NCBI GenBank assembly: GCA_963736445.1
Contig: CAVTOY010000004.1
Coordinates: forward strand, 392,785 to 456,784
DNA length: 64,000 nt
Source: Thiosocius sp963736445
GTDB lineage: Bacteria; Pseudomonadota; Gammaproteobacteria; Chromatiales; Chromatiaceae
Direction of reading: 5' to 3'
Positions 11,736 through 22,023 of the stretch are shown piece by piece (within the stretch, counting starts at the first letter, position 1; every line of letters begins with the position of its first letter). The notes beneath the pieces are model-generated. The model was not told the origin of the DNA, searched no databases, and worked only from the letters and a program-made list of their open reading frames with translations. Made by a program: the position numbers and the translations under genes.

Positions 11736-13160
11736 TCAGAGTTCGCCAGCCGTTTCAGGGCTCAGCAGGTTCTCGCCACCGGCCGCCTCGTCTTCGGCGG
11801 CAACTTTCTGCTCGATTGTCCGGTCTACCGATACATCGCCGGTCACAATGCCCTCATCGCTCGACGCCCGCGGCAGGGGGCCTGCATTGCGTGACGACGC
11901 CGACTCGGTACTCCCCAGGCCAATCTGCGCAGCCGTTGCACTCGCATCGAACAGGCGCACTTTGTAGACGGGCTCCGGCATCACGATGCCCGCCTGATCG
12001 AACGCCTGCTTGACCGAGCGAATCGATTCGCTGCGAACCTTGGGAAAACTGACGTGTTGCTGGTCGACCCAACCGAAGCAACGCAGGACAACGTTGGAAT
12101 CGCCGAGCGACTGCACGATCACCATCGGCTTGGGATCAGCGAGTACGCCAGTAACGGCGACAAGCACACGCAGCGCCAAAGCCTGCGCTGCGACCAGGTC
12201 CTGATCCGTATCGACGCCGACGTCAAACTCGAACCGGCGTTCCGGATGGCGGGTGAAGTTCGTGATTACCGCCTTGAACACCAGAGAATTTGGAATACGA
12301 ATGTGGTTTCCGTCGGGGGATAGCAGAATCGTCGCCCGCGACGTCAGCTTTACGACATTGCCGGCATGACCATCGATATCGACAAAGTCGTTTACCTCGA
12401 ACGGATTCCGAATGCTGAGCAGGATGCTCGCGATGTAGTTTTCCACCGTATCGCGCACGGCGAAACCGACGGCAAGACCGATGATACCAGCCGCACCAAG
12501 GATGGTCCCTAGCAATGCAGTCGCGTCGAGCAGAACCAACGCCAGGACGAGGCCCAACACCACGAACAACAGTTGCACCAACTGACTAAGTAGCGCAGCA
12601 ATAAAATAGTTTGGACTGATACGCCGAAACAGGCCCTGTCGAGCAGCCACCCAGCGACCGGTTAACCAGAAGATCAACAACACTGCGAGTGCCAGAACGA
12701 ACAATGGCAGGGCCGCGAGCAGCTCTTGGCCGAGCGATACAATCTTGGTCCACGTGGCCCGCAAGCGTGGCTGCAAATCACGGTTAACGGTCATCTTATT
12801 CTGTACTTCGACGACACCCTCAACCTGGCGCGCAAACTGAAGAGCCTTATCCTCCGTGGCGGCCGAGTCCACTTCGCCCTGCAAGGCGACAACGCCCCCG
12901 TTCACGCTCACCGACAGCTCCTGCAAGGCGTCTATCTCAGAGAAAATCGCTCTCAGCCGCCGGTCAATCTTCGCATCGTCTTTTTCGGTGTTTCCGGCAG
13001 AGATCACACGATCCGAGGTCGGCGCTGTCTCAACCGCTTTTCCGGTTAGCAGATTGCTTATGTCATCAGCATGCGCTGCCGCAGACCCAATCAGACAGCC
13101 AAGGAAGATCGACACCGGCAGCAGCCAGCTAGACCGCAGGGATCGACAACATGTAGTCAT
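11736..13160 (-). CDS. MscS-family mechanosensitive channel with N-terminal BON domain
   Basis: This is an inner-membrane channel that opens on membrane tension. A signal-like segment (SSWLLPVSIFLGCLIGSAAAHA) is followed by a periplasmic BON domain (about residues 50-115, with LSVSVNGGVVALQGEV). Next come hydrophobic helices, the pore region (GTILGAAGIIGLAVGFAVRD) and the MscS beta-domain (VNDFVDIDGHAGNVVKL). The ATG at 13160 follows GGAGG; an in-frame start at 13193 lacks one. The 474-residue length suits a BON-MscS protein. The C-terminal tail after about 400 is low complexity. Confidence 0.92.
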   Translation of the reverse strand: MTTCCRSLRSSWLLPVSIFLGCLIGSAAAHADDISNLLTGKAVETAPTSDRVISAGNTEKDDAKIDRRLRAIFSEIDALQELSVSVNGGVVALQGEVDSAATEDKALQFARQVEGVVEVQNKMTVNRDLQPRLRATWTKIVSLGQELLAALPLFVLALAVLLIFWLTGRWVAARQGLFRRISPNYFIAALLSQLVQLLFVVLGLVLALVLLDATALLGTILGAAGIIGLAVGFAVRDTVENYIASILLSIRNPFEVNDFVDIDGHAGNVVKLTSRATILLSPDGNHIRIPNSLVFKAVITNFTRHPERRFEFDVGVDTDQDLVAAQALALRVLVAVTGVLADPKPMVIVQSLGDSNVVLRCFGWVDQQHVSFPKVRSESIRSVKQAFDQAGIVMPEPVYKVRLFDASATAAQIGLGSTESASSRNAGPLPRASSDEGIVTGDVSVDRTIEQKVAAEDEAAGGENLLSPETAGEL

Positions 13161-13250
13161 GCGGACATCCTCCGAAAGGATTGTGTGGTACAAAGCGGAA
13201 TTGTGACATCGATAGCATTTAATGATCCGTTTCGCGCGTTGAAGAAGCCG

Positions 13251-14367
13251 TGTGTGGCGGTTCCCCTATTTTCATCTGAAAAACGCAACTTCGGCAGTCT
13301 TGTTCCGGAACGTGACCACCCCTACCTTACCGTGCACTGCCATGAAAGATCTGTTGGTTCTGTACCTCCGTCTATTGATAACGATCGCCAAGCCACTCGG
13401 GCCGCGTGGCTCGAAGGCGGTCGCCGCCGAAGACCTGCTCATGAAAGATTAGCTCTTGGTTATCAAGCGCACTCAGCGACGTGCGGCCAATCTCTCAGCA
13501 CTCGATCGCTTCCTGTTTGACTTCTGGTCATTGTTTCTCGAGCCAGGCCGAACCCAACGAGGTGCCATCATTATCCGACCTTCAACGCTGTTGAATTTAC
13601 AGCCTGCTCAAGCAACGAAAGTATCGACTGCTGTATTCAACAGACCGAAAATTGAAGCCTGGCCCAAGGGATTGCGCGAACTGATCCAAGCCATCGTTGC
13701 AATGAAACAGCGCAACTCAGGGTTCGGTTGCCCTCGAATCGCAAATCCGATCAATAAGGCGTTCGGTATCGCCATCAATAAAGCTCTGGTGCGGCGGGTC
13801 TTGGCCGCACATTACCGACCTGGTTCCGGTGGGAGTGGGGCGTCATGGCTGGCGTTCCTGGGACACACAAAGGTTAGCCTCTGGCGCGCTGACCTGTTTC
13901 AGTGTGCACGCCGGTGATATCGGTAATATTGCCCTGTGCCACAGATTCAACGCCGGGATTTCTACCCGGGGTGCTCCGCACGATCTGAGTTCTGATAATG
14001 ATCCGCTGTTCCGGTATCACCGACGGCAGGCGAATCTGCGCATCCTGGAGATTCAGGCGATCAAGACCGTTCCTTACGTGCCCTTGTCGCACCCCTTCAT
14101 CGAGCGACTGATTGGAACTATGCGCCGCGAACTCCTTGGCCCTATGTTCTTCTGGAATACCAATGCTTTGGCGCGAAGACTGGAAAGATTCCGGCAGTAT
14201 TGCAACGCAAATCGCGTGCACGCTTCGCTCAACGGCAACACACCATCAGAAAGCACTGGCGAAGCCACCAGCCTTTGTGCCGGCCTCAATCGATTCCAGC
14301 GGAAATCTTATTGCCACGGGCTATACTAGTTACCCGCAGCCGCTTGAATAGCAATTCGCCATACACA
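13251..14367 (+). mobile_element. IS-A remnant 2 (near full length, dead)
   Basis: This copy is almost as long as the intact IS-A. Its transposase starts MKDLLVLYLRLLITIAKPLG at 13343, has a TAG in frame at about 13450, and loses the first catalytic Asp region by deletion near 13900. The DNDPLFRYHR and HPFIERLIGT parts survive. The left end begins TGTGTGGCGG and the right end is AATTCGCCATACACA. Confidence 0.87.
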
Positions 14368-14524
14368 CGCTCGGCAAGGCACTCGAACAAGACATCTGCA
14401 CCAGCGAAGTCAAAGGCTGAGCCGTCAAGACGGTCTCTGGCGCACGATCACTCAGTACCTGAGCCTTTAGGGCGATCAGGATGTGCTTAAAGTGTCGGCG
14501 AGTGAGGACGATATATTAAGTGCA

Positions 14525-15599
14525 CAAGTAAAGCCTCATGCAGTATACTGTTAGCATGAAATGCAAGAAGACTGTTGATGCGCGAAAGTATTCGCAAAAG
14601 CGCTTGAGCGTTACGCACGGATGCAGTGAAACGTGTAGAAGCCGGGGAGAGTCCGGAAGCTGTAGCACAAGGTTTGGCAATCAATCGACGTACCATTTAT
14701 CGCTGGCTTGCGGCCTATCACTATGGCGGCGAGGAGGCATTGAAAGCGAAACCCATTCCCGGTGCGCCGCCCAAACTTGACGCAAAGCAGATGGCCAAGC
14801 TATCGCGAATCATTCACACGAAAAACCCTCTGCAACTGAAATTCGACTACGCCTTGTGGACATTGGCGATGATTCGCGAGCTGATTCGATGGGAGTTCGA
14901 CGTCAAGCTCAGCGAAGTCTCAGTGGGCCGGCTGATGAAACGGCTCGGTTTAACGCCGCAGCGCCCGTTGTATCGCGCTTGGCAGCAGGACGAAGCGCGC
15001 ATAGCGCAGTGGCGCGAAACCGAATATCCGAAAATCGCTGCGCGCGCCAAGCGTGAGAATGCCTTGATATTCTTCGCTGATGAAGCCGGCATGCGGTCTG
15101 ATTATCACGCTGGCACGACGTGGTCGCCAAAGGGTAAGACGCCCGTCGTGAAGGCGACCGGTGCACGGTTCTCATTCAACATGATCTCTGCCGTCAATGC
15201 GCGCGGTCATTTTCGCTTCATGACCGTCGAAGGAGCGGTAACCGCGAAGGTTTTCCGTGATTTCCTGAAGCGGTTAATCAATGGCGTGGACCGGAAGGTC
15301 ATACTGATCGTCGATGGGCATCCAACGCACAAGGCGAAGCTCGTCAAGCGGTTCGTAGAGGACAACGCCGATCGTATCGAGTTGATCGTGTTGCCACCTT
15401 ATTCGCCCGAGCTGAACCCCGACGAGCTTGTTTGGGCGCATGTGAAGAAGAAAGTGGCAAAGGCAACCATCTCGACCAAAGACGAAATGAAGCGTGCAGT
15501 GATTAGCGCCATGCGAAGCCTGCTCAAGACACCGACGATAGTCGCAGGATTCTTCCGAACACCCACCTGCCTCTATGCCAGCATATGAGGCTTTACTTG
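14525..15599 (+). mobile_element. IS630-family insertion sequence
   Basis: The inverted ends CAAGTAAAGCCTCAT (14525-14539) and ATGAGGCTTTACTTG (15585-15599) bound one transposase gene. Outside both ends lie TATTAA-like sequences, consistent with the TA target preference of the family, but I cannot fix the exact duplication. Confidence 0.9.
14626..15588 (+). CDS. IS630-family transposase
   Basis: The 320-residue frame starts at a GTG. It has an N-terminal helix-turn-helix (AVAQGLAINRRTIYRWLAAY) and a DDE domain with FFADEAGM, VDGHPTH and LPPYSPELNPDELVW. An ATG at 14556 opens MKCKKTVDARKYSQKRL in another frame. The family normally reads from there into RTDAVKRVEAG, so one base is missing near 14609. 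Either the GTG is used or the copy is frameshifted. Confidence 0.88.
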   Translation: MKRVEAGESPEAVAQGLAINRRTIYRWLAAYHYGGEEALKAKPIPGAPPKLDAKQMAKLSRIIHTKNPLQLKFDYALWTLAMIRELIRWEFDVKLSEVSVGRLMKRLGLTPQRPLYRAWQQDEARIAQWRETEYPKIAARAKRENALIFFADEAGMRSDYHAGTTWSPKGKTPVVKATGARFSFNMISAVNARGHFRFMTVEGAVTAKVFRDFLKRLINGVDRKVILIVDGHPTHKAKLVKRFVEDNADRIELIVLPPYSPELNPDELVWAHVKKKVAKATISTKDEMKRAVISAMRSLLKTPTIVAGFFRTPTCLYASI

Positions 15600-15980
15600 C
15601 GACGGTATTAATAACTATCAAAGCGAAGGCTGAGGAATGGACCCGGTGTTTCGCTGAACCTAACCGGAAGCGCCGTAAGGGAATGAATGCCAGCGTTGTT
15701 GTGCTGTCCCAGTATTTGGGAAATGCCTGATACGCTGCTCAATCCCCATACTAACCTTGTTGGTTTCAACATTCGGGTCCATTCCACAGTCCTTGTGTCT
15801 TCAGCGTCCTTGGGACGTGCGACAGATTCAATTCTCCAGGCGCACACCCTGTTTCACGGGGGGCTGTTTGAGCTGCCCAGTGGATCGTTTCACGCGGGGC
15901 CAGTGGTGCGCACAATAGTCGGCGAAGTGCCGGTCAGCAGTTTGTGCTTGCGCATCATCTCGTGGCGGCACGCTACAAGT
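15600..15980. other. No gene recognised
   Basis: This 380-base stretch separates the IS630 end from the 3' end of the next gene. I see no convincing coding frame or known repeat. Confidence 0.4.
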
Positions 15981-16949
15981 TCACGAACTGAACTCAGTGG
16001 ATGCGTCTGGACGAACGGTATTCTGCGACACCGCCGCAGTCTTGCTCTTTTCCCTGGGTATTGGCCGGTCGTTGGCTTCGGCCTGCCCGATCGAGGTCCG
16101 GATTCCCTCCGCGTTCCATAGGTTCTCGGACCAGAACGTCAGGGTCAAGCCGAGATGGCTGGTCAATAGTCGGTAAGCCGTTCTTCTCATCGTCAGTGGG
16201 CGTCCGAGTTGTTTGGCGGATTGGACCAACTCCCGGTAACAGCGGGTTTTGATGTTCTCTTTCTCGACATTGATCTCGTCGATATTCCAGTATTGCCCCC
16301 AGCGTTCGACTTGGCGGTGAGGCGCTGAGTCCGTGCCGGTCGACGGGAAGATATCCGCAATCTTCTTGCCGTTTGACCAGATCGACGCCATCGTCAGTCC
16401 ACGGCCTCCGACCAACTTGATGTAGAGATCTCCGAGCTTGTGCCAGTCGGCGCCTTTCGACGACTTAGGCTTGAGGGGGATTGCAGTCAGTGCCTTGCGT
16501 ACAGGGGTGCCGCAGAGTTGATTTTGCGTGATCTCCTGTTGATGGATGACGCCGGATTTCTTCGCCTTTACCTTGATCGCCACGCGTTCGAGATAAGTGT
16601 TCGAGGTGGCCCTGATCGCAATGAGGTAGACCGGAGCCGCCCGTTCGCTGGGCACGGCAAGGAGGTCGGGGCTGTACTCGATGATGCCGCCGAGCGATCG
16701 CCATTCGCATTGGGTCGCATGACGCCGCCAGTAGGCATCGTCAGAAGCCTCGTAGGCCGCGAGGAACAACTTCTTCGTCAACCGGTCTGCAGGCGCTTGG
16801 GCCACACGGCGAAGAATGCGGAGTATTTTCAAACCGCCGAGCCGAAGGCGGTGCGTCCATGTTTCGGACACAGAGGTCTCACTGGTTGGGGCGTCAGGGG
16901 ACATATCTTTCGGGAGTGCACGGCGATGGATGGCTATCAGTATCGGCAT
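15981..16949 (-). CDS. Hypothetical protein, 322 codons
   Basis: I do not recognise a family. The product has no signal peptide or membrane segment. It is rich in Lys and Arg, with a central block (VYLIAIRATSNTYLERVAIK, LYIKLVGGRGLTMASIW) that looks like a globular alpha/beta domain. An internal ATG at 16904 (MSPDAPTSETSVSETW) may be the true start; neither start has a strong ribosome site. It stands alone between IS debris on both sides, so it may be cargo. Confidence 0.6.
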   Translation of the reverse strand: MPILIAIHRRALPKDMSPDAPTSETSVSETWTHRLRLGGLKILRILRRVAQAPADRLTKKLFLAAYEASDDAYWRRHATQCEWRSLGGIIEYSPDLLAVPSERAAPVYLIAIRATSNTYLERVAIKVKAKKSGVIHQQEITQNQLCGTPVRKALTAIPLKPKSSKGADWHKLGDLYIKLVGGRGLTMASIWSNGKKIADIFPSTGTDSAPHRQVERWGQYWNIDEINVEKENIKTRCYRELVQSAKQLGRPLTMRRTAYRLLTSHLGLTLTFWSENLWNAEGIRTSIGQAEANDRPIPREKSKTAAVSQNTVRPDASTEFSS

Positions 16950-17079
16950 GCCGATGAAGGACTGGAGTGAAGGCGATCACACCATTCGCCAACTGACCCG
17001 GTGCAGCAAAGATAAGGGCCAGGTTTCGTCACACGGCCCAGGCCAGAAGCGGAACTTGACGGCTGTCCGTCGGACCTGT

Positions 17080-17387
17080 AGATCCCGAATATTCATGCAG
17101 CCTTCGAAAGATAGACGTGGTGAAAGCCGTGGACGGCGGGGAATTCAACAACACTGCTGGGCACCGCTGCTCGTACGGGACGACCGTTTGGCGCGTCTCG
17201 ATCCGAGGGTTGGTGTGTTCGCCACGGATGATAGTAATCCAGATACGACGACATAAGTTCTCTTGAGATGCCGCTGGTTGAGCACGATGACGTGGTCGAA
17301 ACGTTCACGGAAACGCTTCGACAATCTGTTGCGCGATCCACACCCGAGAATGCGCAATAAAATCAATATGCTCCCTTTTTCGGGACC
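17080..17387. mobile_element. IS-C miniature derivative
   Basis: Both ends of IS-C are present (TCCCGAATATTCATGCAGCC and CTCCCTTTTTCGGGACCC), but only about 308 bases lie between them, against 1107 in the full copy. What remains encodes scrambled pieces of the transposase C-terminus (SSYLDYYHPWRTHQ) read from the minus strand. With both ends kept it could still be moved in trans. Confidence 0.8.
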
Positions 17388-17458
17388 CGCAACTGCGTTG
17401 CAGGTGACCCAGGCGCATGGACCGCCTGCACCATCGGACTACGAGACAGCATGCTTCG

Positions 17459-18235
17459 TCACTTCCCGATCATCGCCAAGAAGTCAGCAATCGCGCCCCA
17501 ATACAGAGATCCGCCGAACGCCATGATCGTGTTGTGGTCAGCGTTCGGAATCATCACCAGACTCTTTTCATCCGAGGCGGCACGCTCGTGAATCCTTTCC
17601 CCGTTCCAGGCCGGAAGCAGGACATCCCGCTCTGCATGTAGCACAAGCACTGGCATTCGCACGTTTGCCATCTTGTCTTCGTTGTCCGTTCCCGACAGAT
17701 CCCGAAGTCCCAGTGATTCCAACGAGATCCCGAACAGGGTCAGTAACGGCGGGGTTTGGGCAAACCCGCTTTCCACAATAAGGCCCGCGATATCGCCGCC
17801 GCGCGTCGAGGCAAGCTCGATGGCGGGCGCACTACCCATGCTTCGCCCCATAACCACCAAGGGTCCCGTGTGTCCGCGTTCCTTCAGAAACGCAATGACG
17901 TGATCGAGAACGACCGGCGCATCGTCGAGAAGACTGCTGACCGAAGGAGAACCGGTACTGCTCCCGTACCCACGATAGTCGGCTGAAACGAGCGATGCGC
18001 CTGCCGAGTGGAACTCCGGTGCGATGGTATCGTAATCCGGCACGATCTCTCCGTTGCCGTGAAAGTGCAAAACGGTCGGTAGCGACAAATCGGAAGGATG
18101 GTATCGGGCCGCGACAGTGACACCGCTCCCAACCGATATCGTGAGGTCCTCGCTCCCCCGTGGAGCCGGAAGCCCGGTCGCGGGACGCGGGAAAAAGAGG
18201 GCCGCATTCACCGCCGGGTGATCGATTTGCTGCAT
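17459..18235 (-). CDS. Alpha/beta hydrolase
   Basis: This is a cytoplasmic serine hydrolase of unknown substrate, 258 residues. The oxyanion motif HFHGNG is at 58-63, the nucleophile elbow GRSMGS has Ser132, the acid is Asp204 (HAERDVLLP) and the base is His234 (NADHNT). The frame is open upstream to 18469, but that part matches IS-A. The ATG at 18235 (MQQIDHPAVN) follows GGAAAAGAAAG. Confidence 0.88.
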   Translation of the reverse strand: MQQIDHPAVNAALFFPRPATGLPAPRGSEDLTISVGSGVTVAARYHPSDLSLPTVLHFHGNGEIVPDYDTIAPEFHSAGASLVSADYRGYGSSTGSPSVSSLLDDAPVVLDHVIAFLKERGHTGPLVVMGRSMGSAPAIELASTRGGDIAGLIVESGFAQTPPLLTLFGISLESLGLRDLSGTDNEDKMANVRMPVLVLHAERDVLLPAWNGERIHERAASDEKSLVMIPNADHNTIMAFGGSLYWGAIADFLAMIGK

Positions 18236-18337
18236 AAGACTTTCTTTTCCCACTTCGGCACCTCGACTTACGGGAGATTGAATTGCACCACAGGATACTC
18301 CGCTACCGAAGAACAGCGTCGACAAAAAAAAAGCACC

Positions 18338-18706
18338 TGTCCCTGGCGACTTCGTAATATTCGTCCCGAAAACGATGATTTGGATAGTCTTGCCCCAGAT
18401 TGCAGCGTCCCCTACCCCGCACGGCCATGAAGGATCTGCTGACACTCCTCCTCCATCTACTGACAACAATCGCCAAGCTCCTCGGACCGGGTGGCGCGAA
18501 GGCAGTCATCGCCGACAGTTGGAAGGATTCCGCCAGTATTACAACGCGCATCGCGTGCACACCTCGCTCAACGGCAACACACCATCAGCAACCGCTGGCG
18601 AAACCACCAGCCTTTGTGCCGGCCTCAATCAATTCCAGTGGAAATCTCATTGCCGCTGCCTATACCAGTTACCCGCAGCCGCTTGAATAACAATTCGCCA
18701 TACACA
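18338..18706 (+). mobile_element. IS-A miniature derivative
   Basis: The left end (TGTCCCTGGCGA) and first codons of the transposase (MKDLLTLLLHLLTTIAK) are joined directly to its last 55 codons. The join is near 18520, where VIADS meets WKDSASITTR in the continuing frame. The right end AATTCGCCATACACA is intact. At about 370 bases it is a MITE-like deletion product. Its right end cuts into the TIR gene remnant. Confidence 0.82.
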
Positions 18707-18711
18707 GGTCG

Positions 18712-18990
18712 GCAAAAATCGCCGTGCTGCCAGTCAGCCAGGACTTCCTCGACTCCAATTTCATCCAGCATGCTGAACTACCAAAGCTTCTTGAAGACGA
18801 GGAGCGCGAAGGCCTAATTGTGCTCACACTCTTTGCCAACGAATGTAACCTGGACGCGGCTCCCTATCTACTGGCTTTGCAGGGCTTGAACTCACCCGCC
18901 CGACCTCTCGAACAAATGACAGCTGACGAGCGAGACAACGCCTTGTCGAATGCTGCAGGAGACGTCCATTCCGCATTGACCAGCACATAG
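18712..18990 (+). pseudogene. C-terminal fragment of a TIR-domain protein
   Basis: The frame starts directly at the IS-A end and reads AKIAVLPVSQDFLDSNFIQH, then ELPKLLEDEEREGLIVLTLF, ending at 18990. This is the second half of a bacterial TIR domain (the vSxdFLxSdFI..ELPxLL pattern) and a short C-terminal tail with PARPLEQMTADERDNAL. The N-terminal half with the catalytic Glu is missing. Bacterial TIR proteins often act in anti-phage defence by NAD+ cleavage, so this may be a lost defence gene. Confidence 0.65.
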
Positions 18991-19222
18991 GCGCCTACTG
19001 CCGGAAGGCAGTTCAGCGTTCACTCCGGCCGTCCCTCCGACCCAAGTGCAAAGCAATCTGACGCCCGAACCACAGGGCCGCGCGATGTCCCCCAGGCGCG
19101 GTAGACCAAAACCAACCGCAAGTTCATCTATGAACCAACAGCGCACTCTTTTCTCCACAGGTTTTTTAACGGAATAGCTTAGTGTAGATTGCCGCACCCC
19201 ATTCCGACTGGAGAGCCCCAGA
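18991..19222. other. Region before tex
   Basis: No gene is supported. The tex promoter should lie here. Confidence 0.4.
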
Positions 19223-21465
19223 GTGTTACCACCCATCGCCGAACGGATCGCCAACGAAATCGTCGCCACCATGCGCCAAGTGGAGGCGGCAGTTGGCCTG
19301 CTGGACGGTGGCGCGACCGTGCCCTTCATCGCCCGCTACCGGAAGGAGATCACGGGCGGTCTGGACGATGCGCAGCTGCGCACGCTGGAAGAGCGTCTGG
19401 TCTACCTGCGCGAGCTGGAGGAGCGGCGCACCACGGTGCTCAAATCAATCGATGAGCAGGGCAAGCTCACCCCGGCATTGAAACTGGAGGTACTCGGCGC
19501 TGACACCAAGACTCGCCTCGAGGATATCTACCTGCCGTACAAACCCAAGCGCCGAACCAAGGCGCAGATCGCCCGCGAAGCCGGGATAGCGCCACTGGCC
19601 GAGGCGATCCTGGCGGACCCCAGCACTGGACCCGGAGGACCTTGCCATCGGTTACCTGAATGAAGAAGCCGGCTTCGCAGACACCAAGGCAGTGCTCGAA
19701 GGCGCGCGCCAGATTCTTATGGAGGATTGGGCCGAGGATGCCGAACTCAGCGGCGAGGTGCGCGAGTGGCTGTGGGATAACGCGCAGCTCAAGAGCAGCG
19801 TAATCACCGGCAAGGAACAGGAAGGCGCCAAGTTTGCCGACTACTTCGACTTCAGCCAAGCGATCAAGGGCAATCCCGTCTCACCGTGCCCTCGCCCTGT
19901 TCCGCGCGCGCAACGAGGGCATCGTGTTTCTCGACTTGGTCATTGCCGAGGACGAAACCGGCCGCAGTTGGCCTGAGCGCATGATCGCGAAACGCTTTGG
20001 CTTGCGCGACCAGGGCCGGGCTGCCGACGCCTGGCTGCGTGATTCGGTGCGCATGACCTGGCGGGTAAAGCTCCTGACGCGCCTGGACCTGGAACTCAAG
20101 ACCCGCCTGCGCGAAGCAGCAGAGACCGAGGCAATCAAGGTCTTTGCCTCCAACCTGCACGACCTGCTGCTCGCCGCGCCTGCCGGCCCGCGCGTCACCC
20201 TCGGCCTGGACCCGGGCCTGCGCACCGGGGTCAAGGTGGCCGTGGTGGACGCCACCGGCAAGGTGGTCGCTACCGACACCATCTACCCCCACCCGCCGAA
20301 AAAGGCGTGGGACCAGTCCGTCGCGACCTTGGCGAAACTGGCCACGGCGCACCAGGTTACGCTGATCGCAATCGGCAACGGCACTGCCTCGCGCGAGACC
20401 GACCGGCTGGCCGCCGAACTGATCCGACGCTATCCGGAACTCAAGCTCAGCAAGGTCATGGTCAGCGAGGCCGGTGCATCCGTGTATTCGGCATCTGAAC
20501 TTGCCTCGAACGAACTGCCCGGCCTTGACGTCTCGCTGCGCGGCGCCGTGTCTATCGCCCGTCGGCTGCAGGACCCCCTGGCCGAACTGGTCAAGATCGA
20601 CCCCAAGGCGATTGGCGTGGGGCAATACCAGCACGATGTCAGCCAGTTTCAGCTCGCACGCAGCCTCGACAACGTGGTGGAAGACTGCGTGAACGCCGTC
20701 GGCGTGGACGTCAACACCGCCTCTCCGGCACTGCTGACACGCGTTGCGGGCCTTTCTGCCAGCGTGGCGGACAACATCGTGCAGTTCCGCGACGAGCACG
20801 GCGCCTTCGCCAGCCGTCTCCAGCTCAAGAAGGTCCCGCGTTTGGGCGAGAAGACATTCGAACAGGCAGCAGGTTTCCTGCGCGTGATGGGCGGCAACAC
20901 TCCGCTGGACGCCTCCGCCGTGCATCCAGAGGCCTATCCTGTGGTCAAGCGAATCCTGAAAACGAACAGACGCGAAATCGGCCAGGTCATCGGTGACAGT
21001 GCCTTTCTGCGCGGACTCACGGTGGACGACTACACAGACGAAAGGTTCGGCGCGCCCACCGTGCAGGACATCATCGGTGAACTGGAAAAACCCGGCCGTG
21101 ACCCGCGCCCAGAATTCAAGACCGCCGAGTTTCAGGAAGGTGTCGAGAAGCTCTCCGACCTAAAGCCCGGCATGGTGCTGGAAGGAGTGACCACCAACGT
21201 CACCAACTTCGGCGCCTTTGTCGATGTTGGAGTGCACCAGGATGGTCTCGTCCACATCTCGGCGATGAGCGACAAGTTCGTCAAAGACCCACACGAGGTG
21301 GTGAAGACCGGCGAGGTCGTCAAGGTGAAGGTCATGGAGGTCGACCTCGACCGCAAGCGCATCAGTCTTTCCATGCGCATGGGCGACGAACCGGGCAAAG
21401 CCGCTGCGCCCGCTCGAGAACGACAGCCACAACGCAACCATCCTCAGGAAAAAGCCCTCAGGTGA
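19223..21465 (+). pseudogene. tex: Tex, S1-domain RNA-binding transcription accessory protein, two frameshifts
   Basis: Tex binds nucleic acid and affects transcription. All domains are seen in order: N-terminal part (IANEIVATMRQVEAAVGLLD), YqgF/RNase H-like (VTLGLDPGLRTGVKVAVVDA), helix-hairpin-helix (VDVNTASPALLTRVAGLS) and C-terminal S1 (LKPGMVLEGVTTNVTNFGAF). The reading frame breaks near 19620 (an extra C in CCCC; removing it restores ADPALDPEDL) and near 19866 (an extra G in GGG; removing it restores AIKAIPSHRAL). With both corrections one full-length gene of about 747 codons results. The rest is well conserved, so the breaks are recent or are sequencing errors. Confidence 0.88.
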
Positions 21466-21711
21466 CCGCAATGCCGATGCGGGAGGGGCGCTGGCCGCAG
21501 CCTTTGCCAAAGCGCGAAAATCGTGAATTTGGAGTCAACATACGCCCGCCGCATGCGGACCGGGCACAAGCACTTCGGGTGCACAATCCGAGGTCTTTGC
21601 TTGCGGCTGAAGGCAGTCTGCTGAGCCGGTCACAACAGCATCACAATCCTGTCAGCTCTCATTCATCGAAGTGAAAGCGGCATGCGCGAACCCTAGACTT
21701 CGGCTGAAATC

Positions 21712-21904
21712 GGCCCAGGTCGTGTGAAAACTCCGGGGCCGCCTGCGCGCCAGGATCGGCTCGAACTTGTACCTCTATTGAGCGCGTGCGATCGCGAGAA
21801 GAGTTGACGGACCCTGACGGGTCAACCCTGCGTTGATCGAAACATTCTCTGGCTTAAAGACGATTTCAGGACTCCGTTTTCGCGTTTTCACACGGTCTGG
21901 GCCG
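21712..21904. repeat. 193-bp remnant bounded by 22-bp inverted repeats
   Basis: GGCCCAGGTCGTGTGAAAAC at 21712 recurs inverted and nearly identical, as the complement of GTTTTCACACGGTCTGGGCC, ending at 21904. The interior has no coding frame. It looks like a miniature or collapsed insertion sequence. No other copy is in the window. Confidence 0.65.
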
Positions 21905-22023
21905 GGAGCTGTCCTTAGCCGCCGCCAGCGAGGTTCCAGGTCTTCTGTCTCCGGCAAAAAATAAAGCGACCACCGGTTATCAACCGATGGCCGCCTTTTG
22001 CGAGCGAACAGACGGACAGGCGA

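Noticed and set aside
19864..20925. A 353-codon minus-strand frame inside tex
   Set aside because: It is a shadow; the plus strand holds the Tex domains in order.
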